From assembly GCA_965217825.1 (NCBI GenBank), contig OZ244571.1:124001-188000 (forward strand): a DNA stretch of 64,000 bases, written 5' to 3'. The notes below the pieces were generated by a model. It searched no databases. It was not told the DNA's origin and was given only the letters and a program-made list of their open reading frames with translations. Every line of letters begins with the position of its first letter. The stretch's first letter is position 1. The stretch is from VXNE01 sp965217825. Its GTDB lineage: Bacteria; Pseudomonadota; Gammaproteobacteria; Pseudomonadales; Azotimanducaceae. The position numbers and the translations under genes were made by a program. Shown in pieces: positions 35,637 to 44,490 of this stretch.

Positions 35637-36620
35637 CTATTCGCGGCGCTGCAGCCGGGCGAGCTGCGCTGCGCCGCTCCGACGCGCCAGCAGCCGCTCC
35701 CCGTAGCGGTTCAACATCACCGTGGTCTTCCAGCGCCCGGCCTGCAGGATCGCGGGCAGCTCGATGCCGCTCGCGACCATGTCCTGGGCGGCTCCCACCC
35801 GCGTGCTGTGCCCCGACAGCCCGTCCACCACTTCCGGCGGCAGCCCGGCCCGGCGCGCCATCCCCTTGTAGATGCGCGGGACCTGGCTGGGGTCGAGCGC
35901 GGCCCCCAGCGCCCCTCCCTTGCTCAGCGACCGGAACAAGCGCCCGCCGTCAATGCCGCTGCGCGAGCGCCACTCGCGCACCAGCGCGACGGTGTCGCGG
36001 GCGAGATACACCATCGCCCCCCGGCCCTCCGGATCGGTCTTCGCGCAGCGCACCAGCAGCGTCGCCGCGCCGTGTATTTCCTCCACGATATCATTTACTT
36101 GCAGCGCCGATAGCTCGGAGCGCCGCAGCAGCGCGTCGTACGCTACCGCCAGCAGCGCGCGGTTGCGCGCGTCGATCAGCCGTTCCCCCGAAGCCTCGAG
36201 CAGGCGCTGACGCAGCGGCCAGGTCAGTCCATGGGCCTGCGCTTGGCGGCGACCCTTGCGGCGGTGCATTCGCAGAAGCGCGAGCCTGACCGCTCCGCTC
36301 CGGAGCGTTTTGCCGCGGCCGAGGGCCTTGTGGGCGGTAGCGATGCTCGCAACGTAGCGACGCACCGTCGCCGGGGCGCGCGTCGCCGCCATGTGGTCGA
36401 CGAACGCGGCCACCGTCGCCGCCGAGGCGGGCAGCGCCGCCAGTCCGCGCTCGCGGCACCAGGCGGCGAACAGTCTGAGATCCGCCCGAACGGCTCGGCG
36501 CGTGTTCTCGCTGAACGCGCCCTCCGCCGCGCGAAAGTAGGCGTCAAGCTGTTCGGCGAGAGCGGCTTGCCCGGATGGATCGACCGCCGGCGGGAGATTC
36601 GGTGAGATTGAGCGAAGCAT
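35637..36620 (-). CDS. Tyrosine recombinase, copy B
   Basis: The protein has 327 residues. The core-binding domain FSENTRRAVRADLRLFAAWC is followed by the catalytic domain: Arg in RRSELSALQV, the Lys loop RCAKTDPEG, GHSTRVGAAQDMVASG, GRWKTTVMLNRYGERL with the nucleophilic Tyr. It is a close paralogue of copy A. The gene sits between two direct copies of TTGCTCCCGATAACT. The upstream copy is part of a near-perfect palindrome ending 38-70 bp before the ATG, suggesting both a recombination core and autoregulation. Role inferred: excision, inversion or cassette exchange. Confidence 0.9.
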   Translation of the reverse strand: MLRSISPNLPPAVDPSGQAALAEQLDAYFRAAEGAFSENTRRAVRADLRLFAAWCRERGLAALPASAATVAAFVDHMAATRAPATVRRYVASIATAHKALGRGKTLRSGAVRLALLRMHRRKGRRQAQAHGLTWPLRQRLLEASGERLIDARNRALLAVAYDALLRRSELSALQVNDIVEEIHGAATLLVRCAKTDPEGRGAMVYLARDTVALVREWRSRSGIDGGRLFRSLSKGGALGAALDPSQVPRIYKGMARRAGLPPEVVDGLSGHSTRVGAAQDMVASGIELPAILQAGRWKTTVMLNRYGERLLARRSGAAQLARLQRRE

Positions 36621-37119
36621 GGACGGCTGTTACTCCAGTCGAACGCGTGCCTCGTTTTTGCTCCCGATAACTACAGTTATCGGGAAGCAAACCGGGCCGC
36701 ATCCACATGCCGGCGCGTATGGCGGCCGAAACGGCAATCGAAAGCGGATTGGCGAGGAGTCGGGGGACGTATGGGCGAAGTCGATGCAACGGCAATGGAC
36801 GACGCTCGAAGGCGGATCGACGGACGGTGAAGTCCAGAGCACGGATCGCGAGCTGCGTGCCCGCGTCGATGTGTGGCGGATCCCGCCGCCGATCGAACCC
36901 AGGCGGTCGCTCGCGCCATTTCCGGCGTCGGGTAAGCGGTGGTATTCGGTCCGGATACGTTCGTTATGCGCGTCGACGGCGACCACCTGGATACCGACGG
37001 CGAGAGCCTGATCCACGGTGTCGTGGTGTTCCAGGGGCGGGACGACCGAACCGAGCCTGTCGAGGCCAAGGGAAGCACCGTGGTGTCGGGAACCTGGCTG
37101 CGACGAATTGAGCCGAACG
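36621..37119. other. Gap with a full palindromic site and a possible S24-like remnant
   Basis: Contains the complete palindrome at 36658-36690. A short open frame around 36939-37110 reads GPDTFVMRVDGDHLDTDGES and resembles the MRVDGDSM region of S24/LexA-like peptidases, but it is too short and eroded to call. Confidence 0.4.
36658..36690. repeat. Palindromic recombination-type site (complete)
   Basis: TTGCTCCCGATAACT, the 2-bp centre AC, then AGTTATCGGGAAGCAA. The inner 10-bp arms are perfect and the outer arms match with one extra A. Size and layout (two inverted arms around a short asymmetric centre) fit a tyrosine-recombinase core site. It lies just upstream of recombinase B. Confidence 0.75.
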
Positions 37120-39627
37120 ATGATCCGGGAAAAGAACGGGACAGCGAAGGCGCGGACGTGGGCGGAACGCCTGGGGCGACCTGTCTCGGCGTTCGTCCGA
37201 ACCCGCAAGGGCGGCGCCATGTTCATCGGCGGCAGCCTGGCGATGCTGTCGATGGCGAGCGTCGGCGGCATGATGGCGAACTACGGCTGGCGCGAGGCGC
37301 AGGAGGAAGAGATCGACGCCGCCCTGCGCGCCGGCGTTTCCGCCTCCGCCCACTTTATGCGGGGAGACCTGACAACCGCAGAGGACCAGATAAAGGATCG
37401 CGTCGCGGACTTCATGCGCGGCCTGCTGGGCGATGTGTCCATAACCAAGGACGACATAGTCGTCGACCACGACTTTTTGACGAACCGGACCACCATCAAG
37501 GTCGAAGGAAATGCCACCTACGCGTTCAAGAACCTTTGGGCAGCCGGCCGTGTCGACGACCCGGAGTCGCTGAAAGGCGAGCAGGTCATAGTGGAGTTCG
37601 ATGCGAGCCAGTTCGAGTTCGCCCTCGCCCTGGACATATCAAGTTCCATGGGTCGCAGACCCGCTGGCTGGTCGGTCACGAGGCTGGCCGCGTTGAAGGA
37701 TGCCATGGGCACGATCGCGCAAACGGTGGACGCCGTGACGAAGACGAATCCCGGCATCGTCACGGTGTCCCTGGTGCCGTACTCGAACGTCGTCAACGTG
37801 GCGGATACTTCGGGGATGTCGCAAACGGACGCCAAGGAGCGCTACGTGCACATGCTCACCGGCGCCGAGTACAGCAAGCAAACGTCCCGGGACACCGAGG
37901 GACACTGGGTCGACACGTTCCACTCCTACGGCACGGGCGACGACATGGGGCCGCTGGCGTCGCGCAGTCTGCCCGACTTCCTGAGCGTTACAGACTGGGA
38001 CCTGCGTCAGGCGGAAACAGCGGACGTCTCCGCGCAAGCGCCCGATGTCGGCACATGGACCACGCAAGGCGAGGACTTCTGGAACGGCTGCGTGATGGCG
38101 AGGTGGGGCGCGTACTGGGACCCGAATGCGAGGCCCGTCATCTGGGATCCCGCAGACCGGGACAACTGGCCCGCCAGGGAAACGGTGGCCGGCTGGGAAC
38201 CCGGCTCGACAAGCATCCACGACCTGCCGCTGCACCTCTCCGATGCGCTCCCCGATGCGAGCGATCCGAATACGCGTTTCACCGCGTACTCCTGGCCCGA
38301 CGCGCGTATTCATGGCTTCGCCGACGGTTCGCTCAGCGACGTCCTGCACAAGACATTCGTTCCAAGCTACGACCCTACAAGGCTCGGGTACCTCTTGCCC
38401 ACATCCGAGAATCATTGGCATCTTCGCAGCTCGGACCGAGGCGGCAGTCTCCTCTGTCCGGAAGCGTTCATCGTGCCGCTGACGGACGATCTCGCCACCC
38501 TGCAAACGGCGAACAGCTTCGACGTCGTGCAGTTGCAGTCGAGAACCTATTGGGGCCAGACGTTTTTGCACCTCGGTATCGTCTGGGGCCTGCGAACGCT
38601 GTCGCCCCTTTGGCGCGACGTGTGGAAAACGACGAGCGTGTCGGGCGATGCCCTGCCGCGCACGCCGTGCCTTGCGGGTGGAACGACCCAGGGCTGCTCG
38701 CAATTCGTGGAAAAAGCTATTGTGATCGTCTCGGACGGCACCAACGCCTATGCAAGCCCACGGCGCGGCCGGTCCTTCGGCCACTTCGATCCCGCCAACG
38801 CGATCACCAGTAACCCGAACTTCGACGGTGGCCAGTGTAGCTCCTTTTTCAGGGGCGCCAGCTATGCCGACTATCGAGCAGCCATGTCCGCCGAAGACGC
38901 GACAACTTTTGCAAGCCATTTCGATGTCGATGCCCGCGGCGTCTTCACCCCAACCGGTCTGTCGGCTGTACTCGACGGCTTTCAGGCGTTCCACCCTGTC
39001 GTGTCGACTCTGAATCCAGCGATACTGTCGGATCAGCTACGCATCAACGCATACCGCATGGGTTGGGAGAACGCGCTTGATGACATGACGCCCTGGCAAC
39101 TCTTCCGAGGCCACGATGGCAATTCGCCGACCGACGCTACGGACGCGGTTGACCTGCTGGTGGATCCGGCGAACGCGTTCGGTCTCCGCGGTCGACCGGT
39201 CCAGAACGGCCACTATTGCAGGCCGCATACGCCGTTCAGCGCATACGGGCGCTCGGACGAGGTGGTCAATGTCGGAGATGGCCCGCCCGTGGCCGACGTG
39301 GCCCCGTTTTCAGTTCCAACATGGATGCTATCTTCGGATACCGCCGATCTGCAAACTCCCGTCACGAATCGTCTGAACGACTGGTTCCGGGAAGCCTGCA
39401 GCATCGCCGGGCAGCGTGGCGTGCGCATCCACGCCATCTACATCGGCGGCGACACATTGCCGCATGAGTTAGCCGCGATCGCGCTGCTCGAAGAGTGCGT
39501 GGACCGGGGCTATGGCGGAAACCCTGTTGTAGACGAGGTACACGCTACGCCCACCGCGCAACAGCTCAAGGACACTATCGAAGACATCATGGACATCAAG
39601 CGCACTTTGCGTTTTGTCGGCACGTAG
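37120..39627 (+). CDS. TadG-like pilus assembly/VWA-domain protein
   Basis: The protein has 835 residues from the ATG at 37120. The N-terminus has one transmembrane helix after a basic stretch (KGGAMFIGGSLAMLSMASVG), as in TadE/TadG. A von Willebrand A domain starts at FALALDISSSMG with the MIDAS DxSxS motif, continues through VSLVPYSNVVNV, and resumes after a long insertion at KAIVIVSDGTNAY and RGVRIHAIYIGG. Large extracytoplasmic insertions are usual for the family. No other tad genes lie nearby, so this is an orphan, perhaps a surface adhesin or sensor. The upstream ribosome site is weak, so the start is approximate. Confidence 0.8.
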   Translation: MIREKNGTAKARTWAERLGRPVSAFVRTRKGGAMFIGGSLAMLSMASVGGMMANYGWREAQEEEIDAALRAGVSASAHFMRGDLTTAEDQIKDRVADFMRGLLGDVSITKDDIVVDHDFLTNRTTIKVEGNATYAFKNLWAAGRVDDPESLKGEQVIVEFDASQFEFALALDISSSMGRRPAGWSVTRLAALKDAMGTIAQTVDAVTKTNPGIVTVSLVPYSNVVNVADTSGMSQTDAKERYVHMLTGAEYSKQTSRDTEGHWVDTFHSYGTGDDMGPLASRSLPDFLSVTDWDLRQAETADVSAQAPDVGTWTTQGEDFWNGCVMARWGAYWDPNARPVIWDPADRDNWPARETVAGWEPGSTSIHDLPLHLSDALPDASDPNTRFTAYSWPDARIHGFADGSLSDVLHKTFVPSYDPTRLGYLLPTSENHWHLRSSDRGGSLLCPEAFIVPLTDDLATLQTANSFDVVQLQSRTYWGQTFLHLGIVWGLRTLSPLWRDVWKTTSVSGDALPRTPCLAGGTTQGCSQFVEKAIVIVSDGTNAYASPRRGRSFGHFDPANAITSNPNFDGGQCSSFFRGASYADYRAAMSAEDATTFASHFDVDARGVFTPTGLSAVLDGFQAFHPVVSTLNPAILSDQLRINAYRMGWENALDDMTPWQLFRGHDGNSPTDATDAVDLLVDPANAFGLRGRPVQNGHYCRPHTPFSAYGRSDEVVNVGDGPPVADVAPFSVPTWMLSSDTADLQTPVTNRLNDWFREACSIAGQRGVRIHAIYIGGDTLPHELAAIALLEECVDRGYGGNPVVDEVHATPTAQQLKDTIEDIMDIKRTLRFVGT

Positions 39628-40202
39628 TCATGAGGGTCCGTTGTTTCATGGTCGACGAGGGGACCGGGCCGGGAGCCTTCAGCCGGGGCGCCCCCCGCGC
39701 GCAAAAACGAAGTCGAAGGCGCCGGCCCCGGGTCACTCGCGCCGGACAACTTGGGGTCTGTGACTGCGGAAACAGATGTCAACCATCAATACGCCCGCGC
39801 TCGGACCAGACCCCACTCTGAAACGCTATCGCGCCGCGATACGTTGTCATTTGCCGCCACAGCTCCGTAGCAAGTGGCGGCTGGCGCAACGTCTATCCGC
39901 ACCGACGACGAACAATTGTTCCTCGTGTTCGACTCGTCCGGGACCGCATACACGCACGTACCGAAGTATTGCGTGCCGCCTGTCAACGGCGCTGAAAGCT
40001 CTTGGAACTTGGGGTTGCCACCGGCAAAGGGCGCGGCGCGCGTTAACCCACGTCGGTGTGTACGGGACCAGCGCAAGCTTTCAAGTATGGGAAAAGCAAG
40101 CTTCCAGGCAAGGAGAGAAAGCATGGGCCGAGCGCCAAGGCATTGGCTAGAGATTGTGGGGGGCCTGTAGCTCCGCTTGGGGTCCGGATTGCGTCGCGCG
40201 CG
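39628..40202. other. Intergenic region with palindromic repeat copy C
   Basis: About 575 bp. Copy C of the palindromic repeat occupies 39651-39738. The rest contains only short unconvincing frames. Confidence 0.5.
39651..39738 (+). repeat. Palindromic repeat family, copy C (intergenic)
   Basis: It begins GTCGACGAGGGGACCGGGCC and ends GAAGGCGCCGGCCCCGGGTC plus ACTC. The ends pair with each other, and they match the minus strand of copies A (56654-56781) and B (58654-58708). The segment GGGAGCCTTCAGCC is shared with copy A. Confidence 0.65.
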
Positions 40203-41369
40203 TTGGAGCGCGCTTCGCGCCTCGGCAGGGGGACTGGGTGCGTCTTGGCGCTGCTGGCAGCCATCGGCCATGCCGAAGAACGGTCGCACGAACCGGTCGC
40301 CTCGCGCGTTTTCTACGTGTCCGCAACAGTCGTTTCGGATGGCGCCGGCGGACTGGGCGAGAGTGGAGCGGCTGTCGCGTCTGCGAACGCCGAGTGCCGG
40401 TGGGATGACCCGCCGCCCGGGGCGACTGTGGGGTGCGTCCCTCCAGTGGCGGAGGGCGCCCCGCAGCGCATTGTCATTCGGCAGGTCGACGCGGAGGGCG
40501 AGCCTGTCGCGGCGCAAACCGATCTCGAGTTTCGATACACAACGACGCCGATCTCGGCGACCGAGGACGCGGACTACCTGGGCGCCTCGGGAACGCTGGT
40601 GATCGAGGCGGGCGAGACGACGTCCTCGGCCGCGACGTTCACCACCCTCGATGACGTGCTTGACGAGTTCCAGGAGATATTCGCGGTCGAGAGCGACCCC
40701 GAGCGTCCGCTCGATCTGGAGTTCGACTACGTCGTGATTCCCATCGAAGACAACGACCCGGAGGTCAGGGTTTCCCTGGATGGGGAGGACGCCGCGGAGG
40801 ACGCGGGCATCCTGTCCTTCGAAGTTTCGCTGAGCGGGACAAGCGGCAAGAAGATCACCGTGGACTTCGCGACATCCGACGGCACGGCAACGGCGGACGC
40901 CGACTATCGGCCCGTCGCCGGGACGTTGACGTTCGAGCCGGGAGAGGTCGCCAAGACTGTCGGAGTGAGCGTCATAGACGATGCCATCCACGAGCCGGCG
41001 GAATGGTTCGAGCTGGCGCTGACCGCCGCCCGGAACGCGCGCCTTCCGCGCTTTCCGGCGCGCCGCACCATTCAGGACGATGATGCGTTGCTGACGATCG
41101 CCGGGGCGAGCGCGGGAGAAGCCTCGGGCAGGCTTGAGTTCGTCGTGTCCGCAACCGGGCTGGTGGCGGGCGACACGCCGGCTACAGTGAACTACGCCAC
41201 GGAGGACGGCACGGCGGCTGCGGGCGCCGACTATGAGCCGGTATCCGGGACGCTCACGTTCACGGCGGACCGCGCCGAGCAGGTTGTCGCTGTGCCCTTG
41301 GTCGACGACGCGGTCGACAACCGGTCGAGACGCCGGCAGCGGTGCTGGCGGACGCCGCGAACGCGATGA
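40203..41369 (+). CDS. Calx-beta domain surface protein, 3' truncated or frameshifted
   Basis: The start is uncertain; TTG at 40203 begins a signal-peptide-like stretch (GCVLALLAAIGHA). At least two full Calx-beta repeats follow, with the pattern VDFATSDGTATADADYRPVA, GTLTFEPGEVAKTVGVSVID and NYATEDGTAAAGADYEPVSG, GTLTFTADRAEQVVAVPLVD, typical of Ca-binding extracellular domains. The frame breaks near 41320. Another frame then reads VLADAANAMIGTATAT, like the linker before an autotransporter barrel, but no barrel follows. Probably a decayed autotransporter-type adhesin. Confidence 0.65.
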   Translation: MERASRLGRGTGCVLALLAAIGHAEERSHEPVASRVFYVSATVVSDGAGGLGESGAAVASANAECRWDDPPPGATVGCVPPVAEGAPQRIVIRQVDAEGEPVAAQTDLEFRYTTTPISATEDADYLGASGTLVIEAGETTSSAATFTTLDDVLDEFQEIFAVESDPERPLDLEFDYVVIPIEDNDPEVRVSLDGEDAAEDAGILSFEVSLSGTSGKKITVDFATSDGTATADADYRPVAGTLTFEPGEVAKTVGVSVIDDAIHEPAEWFELALTAARNARLPRFPARRTIQDDDALLTIAGASAGEASGRLEFVVSATGLVAGDTPATVNYATEDGTAAAGADYEPVSGTLTFTADRAEQVVAVPLVDDAVDNRSRRRQRCWRTPRTR

Positions 41370-41475
41370 TCGGGACGGCAACCGCCACGCAGGTGGGACC
41401 GGACGCGGTGGATGCGCTGGCCGCCTCCTACTGGCGCTTCACGCGATCTGGCCATGGGCCGAGATCGCTTCGAGG

Positions 41476-41502
41476 GCTCTATTCGCCGTCGGCGAATAGA
41501 GC
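41476..41502. repeat. Perfect 12-bp hairpin
   Basis: GCTCTATTCGCC-GTC-GGCGAATAGAGC. There is no T-run on either side, so it is not a classical intrinsic terminator, although it lies between converging genes. Confidence 0.8.
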
Positions 41503-41508
41503 GTGGGC

Positions 41509-41578
41509 CGAATGGCGTCTACGCGCCCCCCGAACCGATGCTCAAGGCCTTGGCCGGATGCCTCCGACAGCCCGAGTC
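41509..41578 (+). repeat. Dispersed repeat, copy 2
   Basis: CCGAACCGATGCTCAAGGCC and CAGCCCGAG match the minus strand of 27217-27286, about 80 percent over 70 bp by eye. Confidence 0.6.
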
Positions 41579-41589
41579 CCCTTCCCCAT

Positions 41590-42543
41590 TCAAGGCCCTG
41601 CCGCCCGCACGTCTTCATCCGCCGGGACGATGCCCACCAGGTTTCGAAAGCACGTGGTCTTGGCTGTTCGGATGAAATGCGCGACGAAGCTCACATCCCG
41701 CTGCACTGCGCGCACAGCCGCGTACAGATTGGGCCAAATGCCATCTTCGCCCAGCGACTTTCCAACGACGTAGCCGCGCGCGACATACTCGTGCAGCGCC
41801 CAGTTGGGTAGGCACGCCACGCCGCGACCGGTTGCAACGAGTTGCACCATCATTGTCGTCAGTTCGGCGTTTCGGATACGCGCAGGCTCGACCCTGGCGG
41901 GATCGAGAAAGCGTTTGAATATATCCATGCGCGAACGCTCTACGGGGTAGGTGATAAGGGTCTCGCCGACGAGATCCTGCGGCGTGATCACATCCCTTGC
42001 AGCCAGCGGATGGTTGGAGGCCACGGCCAGTTGCGCCTCATATCCGAATAGCGGCGCATACGCCAGCGCGGCATCGTCCTTCGGATCGGCGGTCACGACG
42101 AGATCGAGGTCGCCGCGGGCCAGTGCGGGCAGCGGATCGAAGTTGAATCCGCCAGCGATGTCGAGGTCTACATCCGGCCGTTGGTCGCGGAACAGATCGA
42201 TGGCCGGCAACAACCATTCGAAACAGCTATGGCACTCGATGGCCAAATGCAGTCTCCCGGTTTCGCCGCTCGCGAACAGGCCGATGTCGCGCGATGCCGC
42301 ATGCACCAAGGGCAGCACCCCGTCTGCCAGTTCAAGCAAACGCGTTCCTGCCGGCGTAAAGCGCACCGGCTTGGTCTTGCGGACGAACAACGGGCAGCCC
42401 ATCCGCGTTTCGAGCGCCTTGATCTGATGCGAAAGCGCCGATTGCGTCAGAAAAACGCGCTCGGACGCTTCAACCAGACTACCCGTATCCCGCAACGCGG
42501 TCAGTGTGCGAAGGTGGCGCAGGTCGAAGCTGGGTATGAACAT
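41590..42543 (-). CDS. metR: MetR-like LysR-family transcriptional regulator
   Basis: The protein has 317 residues. The LysR N-terminal helix-turn-helix is FDLRHLRTLTALRDTGSLVE and RVFLTQSALSHQIKALETRM, which closely follows E. coli MetR. The effector domain contains CHSCFEWLLPAIDLFRDQRP and YPVERSRMDIFKRFLDP, also MetR-like. MetR responds to homocysteine and controls metE/metH. No methionine gene is divergently adjacent, so targets lie elsewhere. A cystathionine gamma-synthase-like gene is 10 kb away. Confidence 0.88.
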   Translation of the reverse strand: MFIPSFDLRHLRTLTALRDTGSLVEASERVFLTQSALSHQIKALETRMGCPLFVRKTKPVRFTPAGTRLLELADGVLPLVHAASRDIGLFASGETGRLHLAIECHSCFEWLLPAIDLFRDQRPDVDLDIAGGFNFDPLPALARGDLDLVVTADPKDDAALAYAPLFGYEAQLAVASNHPLAARDVITPQDLVGETLITYPVERSRMDIFKRFLDPARVEPARIRNAELTTMMVQLVATGRGVACLPNWALHEYVARGYVVGKSLGEDGIWPNLYAAVRAVQRDVSFVAHFIRTAKTTCFRNLVGIVPADEDVRAAGP

Positions 42544-42641
42544 TTCTCAAGATAAGCTAACAGCATCATGTGGCAAGTTCATATTTTGACTAGGTAAGCG
42601 ACCTTGGGCAACCGGTCCGAAGAAGTTCGCGCGCCAGCCCG

Positions 42642-42830
42642 CTAAAGTTTTTCGATGGCGAAAAAGACGATCACGAAACAGAAGGGAAAGGCGATCGCAA
42701 CGTAGGCCAATACGTTCAGTATCTCGTTCTGGCGAGGATCTTCATTGAGCTCAATACGCGGTCCGACGGACAGCCAGACCAGGGCGGCGACGATGAAGCT
42801 CAGAATCAACGAAAGGATGGCCGCGTGCAT
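42642..42830 (-). CDS. Small two-helix membrane protein
   Basis: The protein has 62 residues, with two transmembrane helices (AILSLILSFIVAALVWLSV and VLAYVAIAFPFCFVIVFFAI) joined by a polar loop. It begins 4 bp after the carboxyltransferase stop and is probably translated with it. No family is recognised. Confidence 0.65.
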   Translation of the reverse strand: MHAAILSLILSFIVAALVWLSVGPRIELNEDPRQNEILNVLAYVAIAFPFCFVIVFFAIEKL

Positions 42831-42834
42831 GGAA

Positions 42835-44391
42835 TCAAGGCCGCATGGGAAACGATGTCGGACCGGTCAGGTCGTCAAGCAGGGGTTGGATCCAGTCGAT
42901 CCACCTGCACAGCGCGGGCCGCGTTTCGCGAGGATCGATGAGTTCGTGAACGGCAAAGGACTCCGCCCTGGGGAATGGAGACCGCCCGGCGCGCAACTGT
43001 TCCTCCAGTTCGCGTCGTTTCGCTTGGGGATCGTCGGCCGCCGCGATCTCGCGATGGAACGCCACGGCGACGCCGCCCTCCACCGGCAACGCCCCCGACT
43101 CGACCGATGGCCAGGACAGAACATACGCGTCCGGGCCGTAGTGCGCGGCGGTAGCGACGCCGAATCCCTTGTGCACCTGGATCGAAGCCCACGGCACCGA
43201 GGCTTGCACCGCCGCGCAGACAGCCGCCATGCCGTAGCGGATGGTGCCGCTGCGTTCGGCCTCTGGACCGATCATGAACCCGGGTTGATCGACGAAGTTG
43301 ACGATGGGCAAATGGAACGTATCGCACATCTCGACGAAACGGCGGTACTTCTGCGCCGCTTCGGCCGTCATTGCACCGGCGTAGACCATGCAGTCGTTCG
43401 CCAGCACGCCGACGGGTTGGCCATCGAGCCGCGCCAGACCGGCGATCTGGCCGCGACCGTACGTCGCGCCGATCTCGAAGAACGAGTCGACATCCATCAC
43501 CATGCGCACGATGGCGCGCATGTCGAAGCCCGCCCGCGCGTTCCTCGGCACGGCCGTGAAGAGTTCCTCCTCCATCCGTTCAGGGTCGTCATCGCTCGGC
43601 GTTCTCGGGGCACGCTGATCGACATTCGAAGGCAGGTAGCTCAGGAACCGCCTCGCCTGGGCGAACGCATCGAGCTCATCCTCGGCGACGTTGTCCACGA
43701 TACCGCTGCGGGCGTGCACCTGGGCGCCCCCGAGTTCTTCCTTCGTCATCCTGATTCCGAGCGCGCGTTCGACGAGAGCCGGGCCACCGATCAATATCTG
43801 CGCGGTGTGCCGGGTCATGACAGAGAAGTGGGCGGCGACGAGTCGTCCGGCGGGGAAGCCGGCCACCGCGCCGGCGGCGATGGAGACGATAGGCACCCGT
43901 CCCATGGCATCAGCGATGATGCGAAAACGCGGCGCCGAGAACACCGGGTCGCCGGCGGTACCGCCGCGTCGCCCGCCGCTACTCTTTACGCTGCCGCCGC
44001 CACCTTCGAGCATCCGCACGAGCGGTGCCTTGTACCTGACCGCCAGGTGTTCCGCGTAGACGCTCTTGCGCAAGCCCGCGGCGTTCGGCGAGCCTCCCTT
44101 GAGCGTGAAGTCCTCACCACCGACGACCACACGGCGACCTTCGACCTCGCCAAAACCGACGACATAGTTCGCCGGCACGAAACCCAGGAAATTGTCGTCC
44201 TCATCGTAGTCCGGGATCGCGGTCGCCTTGCCGTGCTCTTCGAACGTGCCCGGATCGAGCAACGCGTCGATGCGCTCGCGAACGGTCAGACGGCCTCGCG
44301 CATGCTGCTTCGCGATGCCTTCCTTGCCGCCTTGCTGCTTGGCGAGATGCCGCCGCCGGTGGATTTCCCGAACTTCCTCTTCCCAACTCAT
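42835..44391 (-). CDS. Acyl-CoA carboxylase carboxyltransferase (beta) subunit
   Basis: The protein has 518 residues from the ATG at 44391 (MSWEEEVREI); an in-frame ATG five codons upstream is also possible. It shows the carboxyltransferase fold: GRLTVRERIDALLDPGTFEE, VVVGGEDFTLKGGS, RMLEGGGGSVKSSGG, GPALVERALGIRMTKEELGG, FVDQPGFMIGPEAE and GAVAGFPAGR. It moves CO2 from biotin to an acyl-CoA. Length fits propionyl/methylcrotonyl-type subunits. A biotin carrier and a crotonase lie directly upstream in the same operon; no biotin carboxylase is in the window. The acyl-CoA substrate is not assignable. Confidence 0.9.
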   Translation of the reverse strand: MSWEEEVREIHRRRHLAKQQGGKEGIAKQHARGRLTVRERIDALLDPGTFEEHGKATAIPDYDEDDNFLGFVPANYVVGFGEVEGRRVVVGGEDFTLKGGSPNAAGLRKSVYAEHLAVRYKAPLVRMLEGGGGSVKSSGGRRGGTAGDPVFSAPRFRIIADAMGRVPIVSIAAGAVAGFPAGRLVAAHFSVMTRHTAQILIGGPALVERALGIRMTKEELGGAQVHARSGIVDNVAEDELDAFAQARRFLSYLPSNVDQRAPRTPSDDDPERMEEELFTAVPRNARAGFDMRAIVRMVMDVDSFFEIGATYGRGQIAGLARLDGQPVGVLANDCMVYAGAMTAEAAQKYRRFVEMCDTFHLPIVNFVDQPGFMIGPEAERSGTIRYGMAAVCAAVQASVPWASIQVHKGFGVATAAHYGPDAYVLSWPSVESGALPVEGGVAVAFHREIAAADDPQAKRRELEEQLRAGRSPFPRAESFAVHELIDPRETRPALCRWIDWIQPLLDDLTGPTSFPMRP

Positions 44392-44490
44392 GGTCTCAGC
44401 TCGCATCCTTGAATTCAGGCGCCCGGTTCTCGAAATTGGCCTTCACCGCTTCGACCTGGTTCGGCGTACCCATCAGACCTCCCTGCAGCT

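Larger units (their letters stand above)
41370..41589. other. Short gap with hairpin and dispersed repeat
   Basis: Contains the perfect hairpin at 41476-41502 and dispersed repeat copy 2. No intact gene is seen. Confidence 0.4.

Noticed and set aside
29418..36690. The segment as a prophage
   Set aside because: No capsid, terminase, portal or lysis gene is present; only recombinases, a transposase and a regulator.
42745..44412. 555-codon plus-strand frame
   Set aside because: It is antisense to the acyl-CoA carboxyltransferase.
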